Assembly: GCA_015485455.1 (NCBI GenBank)
Contig: WFTN01000424.1
Span: 1-7,074 of the forward strand
Reading direction: 5' to 3'
DNA from: Planctomycetota bacterium
GTDB lineage: Bacteria > Planctomycetota > GCA-002687715 > DRQF01
Length of the DNA: 7,074 nucleotides
In this document: positions 6,402-7,074 of the stretch, one piece after another
How positions within the stretch are numbered: position 1 is the stretch's first letter
Layout: each line of letters opens with the position of its first letter
Notes under the pieces: generated by a model
What the model saw: only the letters and a program-made list of their open reading frames with translations
Database searches by the model: none
Told to the model about the DNA's origin: nothing
Translations under genes and position numbers: made by a program

Positions 6402-6435
6402 ATCATATACGTCGGCATTTCATAGCTGACGTCAG
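6402..6435 (-). promoter_or_regulatory. Candidate prkA promoter: TATGAT -10 with a CTGACGTCAG palindrome at -35
   Basis: The 225 bp from 6364 to 6588 have no gene. They hold the prkA leader and the tRNA terminator. TATGAT on the minus strand (6402-6407) would start transcription around 6395, leaving a leader of about 30 nt. Its -35 position has no TTGACA match but is covered by the perfect 10-bp palindrome CTGACGTCAG (6426-6435). GACGT/ACGTC recurs at 6379-6383 and 6409-6413. This looks like regulator-dependent promoter architecture. A perfect TTGACA lies further upstream (6448-6453) but has no -10 at 16-18 bp. Confidence 0.35.
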
Positions 6436-6550
6436 AAGTTCCTTATTTGTCAAAAGTTGAGGCAAATGAGTTGGTCGGGCTCATCTTGCCCAAAAAAGGG
6501 ATGAATCTCAGCTTTGGGACAAATGAGACCGTTGCCGCTGGGGAGGCAAT

Positions 6551-6587
6551 AAAAAATCGCCATCGCGCTGTTGAGCACGATGGCGAT
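6551..6587 (-). terminator. Intrinsic terminator of the tRNA-Lys/tRNA-Glu operon
   Basis: On the minus strand a 10-bp perfect stem (ATCGCCATCG at 6556-6565 with CGATGGCGAT at 6578-6587) encloses a 12-nt loop and is followed directly by six T (6551-6556, sharing one base with the stem). The stem begins one nucleotide after the discriminator base of tRNA-Glu, so it is placed to end the tRNA transcript. It should also insulate prkA from upstream transcription. Confidence 0.92.
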
Positions 6588-6588
6588 A

Positions 6589-6663
6589 TGACCCCGACGG
6601 GATTTGAACCCGTGTTGCTAGGATGAAAACCTAGTGTCCTGGACCTGACTAGACGACGGGGCC
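6589..6663 (-). tRNA. tRNA-Glu (anticodon TTC)
   Basis: A 75-nt cloverleaf. The acceptor stem GGCCCCG/CGGGGTC has one G-U pair and discriminator A. The D arm has GTCTAG...GGTCCAGGAC. The anticodon stem CTAGG/CCTAG encloses the loop TTTTCAT, giving anticodon TTC. The T arm ACGGG/CCCGT has the loop TTCAAAT. CCA is not encoded, so the 3' end must be added by tRNA nucleotidyltransferase. It is second in an operon, 10 nt after tRNA-Lys. Confidence 0.96.
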
Positions 6664-6673
6664 GACTCTTTAA

Positions 6674-6746
6674 TGAGGGCAGAAGGACTTGAACCTTCGA
6701 CCCACTCCTTAAAAGGGAGTTGCTCTACCGACTGAGCTATGCCCCC
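6674..6746 (-). tRNA. tRNA-Lys (anticodon TTT)
   Basis: A 73-nt cloverleaf. The acceptor stem GGGGGCA/TGCCCTC has one G-U pair and discriminator A. The D arm is GCTCAGTCGGTAGAGC. The anticodon stem ACTCC/GGAGT encloses the loop CTTTTAA, giving anticodon TTT. The T arm GAAGG/CCTTC has the loop TTCAAGT. CCA is not encoded. It is the first gene of the tRNA pair. Confidence 0.96.
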
Positions 6747-6757
6747 GAGTTGGCGAG

Positions 6758-6785
6758 ATTATAGGAGCAAGTCAGCGGGATTCAA
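6758..6785 (-). promoter_or_regulatory. Sigma-70 promoter of the tRNA operon
   Basis: On the minus strand TTGAAT (6780-6785) is followed by a 16-bp spacer and a perfect TATAAT (6758-6763). The start would be near 6751, only a few bases before tRNA-Lys. The discriminator region (CTCGCC) is GC-rich, as in stable-RNA promoters under stringent control. That regulation is inferred. Confidence 0.85.
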
Positions 6786-6796
6786 TAAGTTATGTC

Positions 6797-7074
6797 TCAG
6801 ATCTCCATGATTTCTGCAGACTTTGTCTTAAAAACCTCGTCAATCTGCTTTTCGCTGGCTTTTGTGAGGTCTTGAATGTCATTTTGGATCTTTTTTAGAT
6901 CGTCTTCGGTGAAAAGACTGTCCTTTTTTGCCTGATCGGACTGCTTGTTTGCGTCCCGGCGTACATTGCGAATGGCGATTCTTTGGCTTTCCGCCAGTTC
7001 TTTCACTTTGCTCACCAGTTGTTTTCTGGTTTGCTCAGTCAGAGGTGGAACACTCAGGCGAATGACTTTCCCAT
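6797..7074 (-). CDS. frr: Ribosome recycling factor, C-terminal half (5' end outside window)
   Basis: RRF, with EF-G, splits the post-termination ribosome so that subunits can be reused. The 91 complete codons visible start mid-gene with GKVIRLSVPPLTEQTRKQL, the conserved hinge from domain II back into the three-helix domain I. AIRNVRRDAN follows, the family's most conserved helix. The end is AEIMEI and TGA at 6797-6799. Full-length RRF is about 185 residues, so roughly half is missing beyond the right edge. The GTG at 7013-7015 is an internal valine codon, not the start. No hairpin terminator is seen between its stop and the tRNA promoter, so some transcripts may run on into the tRNAs. The usual neighbours pyrH and tsf would be expected upstream, outside the window. 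Confidence 0.93.
   Translation of the reverse strand, partial: GKVIRLSVPPLTEQTRKQLVSKVKELAESQRIAIRNVRRDANKQSDQAKKDSLFTEDDLKKIQNDIQDLTKASEKQIDEVFKTKSAEIMEI

Noticed and set aside
6450..6497. 13-codon minus-strand mini-ORF in the prkA upstream region (possible leader peptide)
   Set aside because: It has no ribosome-binding site, no run of regulatory codons and no attenuator hairpin linked to it.

Overview
The window is a compact piece of a bacterial chromosome of roughly 50% GC (estimated by eye) with almost no spare DNA. It shows no insertion sequences, phage genes or CRISPR array. The organism is probably a diderm bacterium, because it carries GspG-like type II pseudopilins with a type III prepilin signal. 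The long PrkA-type protein and the membrane HAMP protein beside pseudopilins recall deltaproteobacterial-grade phyla (Bdellovibrionota, Myxococcota, SAR324) or the PVC group. This placement is an impression from family resemblance, not a demonstrated assignment.

Layout, left to right. Positions 1-1208 (minus) hold most of a PabB-type chorismate-utilising enzyme, with its C-terminus cut off by the window edge. A 47-bp divergent intergenic region follows, then xerC (plus, 1256-2158), a complete tyrosine recombinase with all six catalytic residues. XerC converges, 21 bp away, on a three-gene minus-strand operon (3927 to 2180). That operon encodes a two-TM HAMP-domain protein starting at GTG, a GspG-like pseudopilin whose ATG overlaps the HAMP stop by 4 bp, and a second, shorter pseudopilin-like protein in the same reading frame three codons after the first one's stop. 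Upstream, after a 171-bp leader with an imperfect hairpin, lies a 754-codon PrkA-family AAA+ gene (6363 to 4099, minus). Further upstream are a two-gene tRNA operon (Lys-TTT then Glu-TTC) with a clear sigma-70 promoter and intrinsic terminator, and the 3' half of frr (ribosome recycling factor).

The housekeeping genes (pabB, xerC, tRNAs, frr) look ordinary. The less ordinary part is the HAMP/pseudopilin/pseudopilin operon next to prkA. Both pseudopilins carry an EF-hand-like DxDGDGxxD loop after the DPW motif. The first has an inserted His/Gly repeat encoded by a 12-bp tandem repeat. The second has Gln instead of Glu at mature position +5. A working hypothesis is that the three proteins form or regulate a dedicated envelope pseudopilus or surface-sensing assembly. 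No assembly ATPase, platform protein, secretin or prepilin peptidase is in the window, so these would have to be supplied from elsewhere. No complete new system can be demonstrated from this sequence alone.
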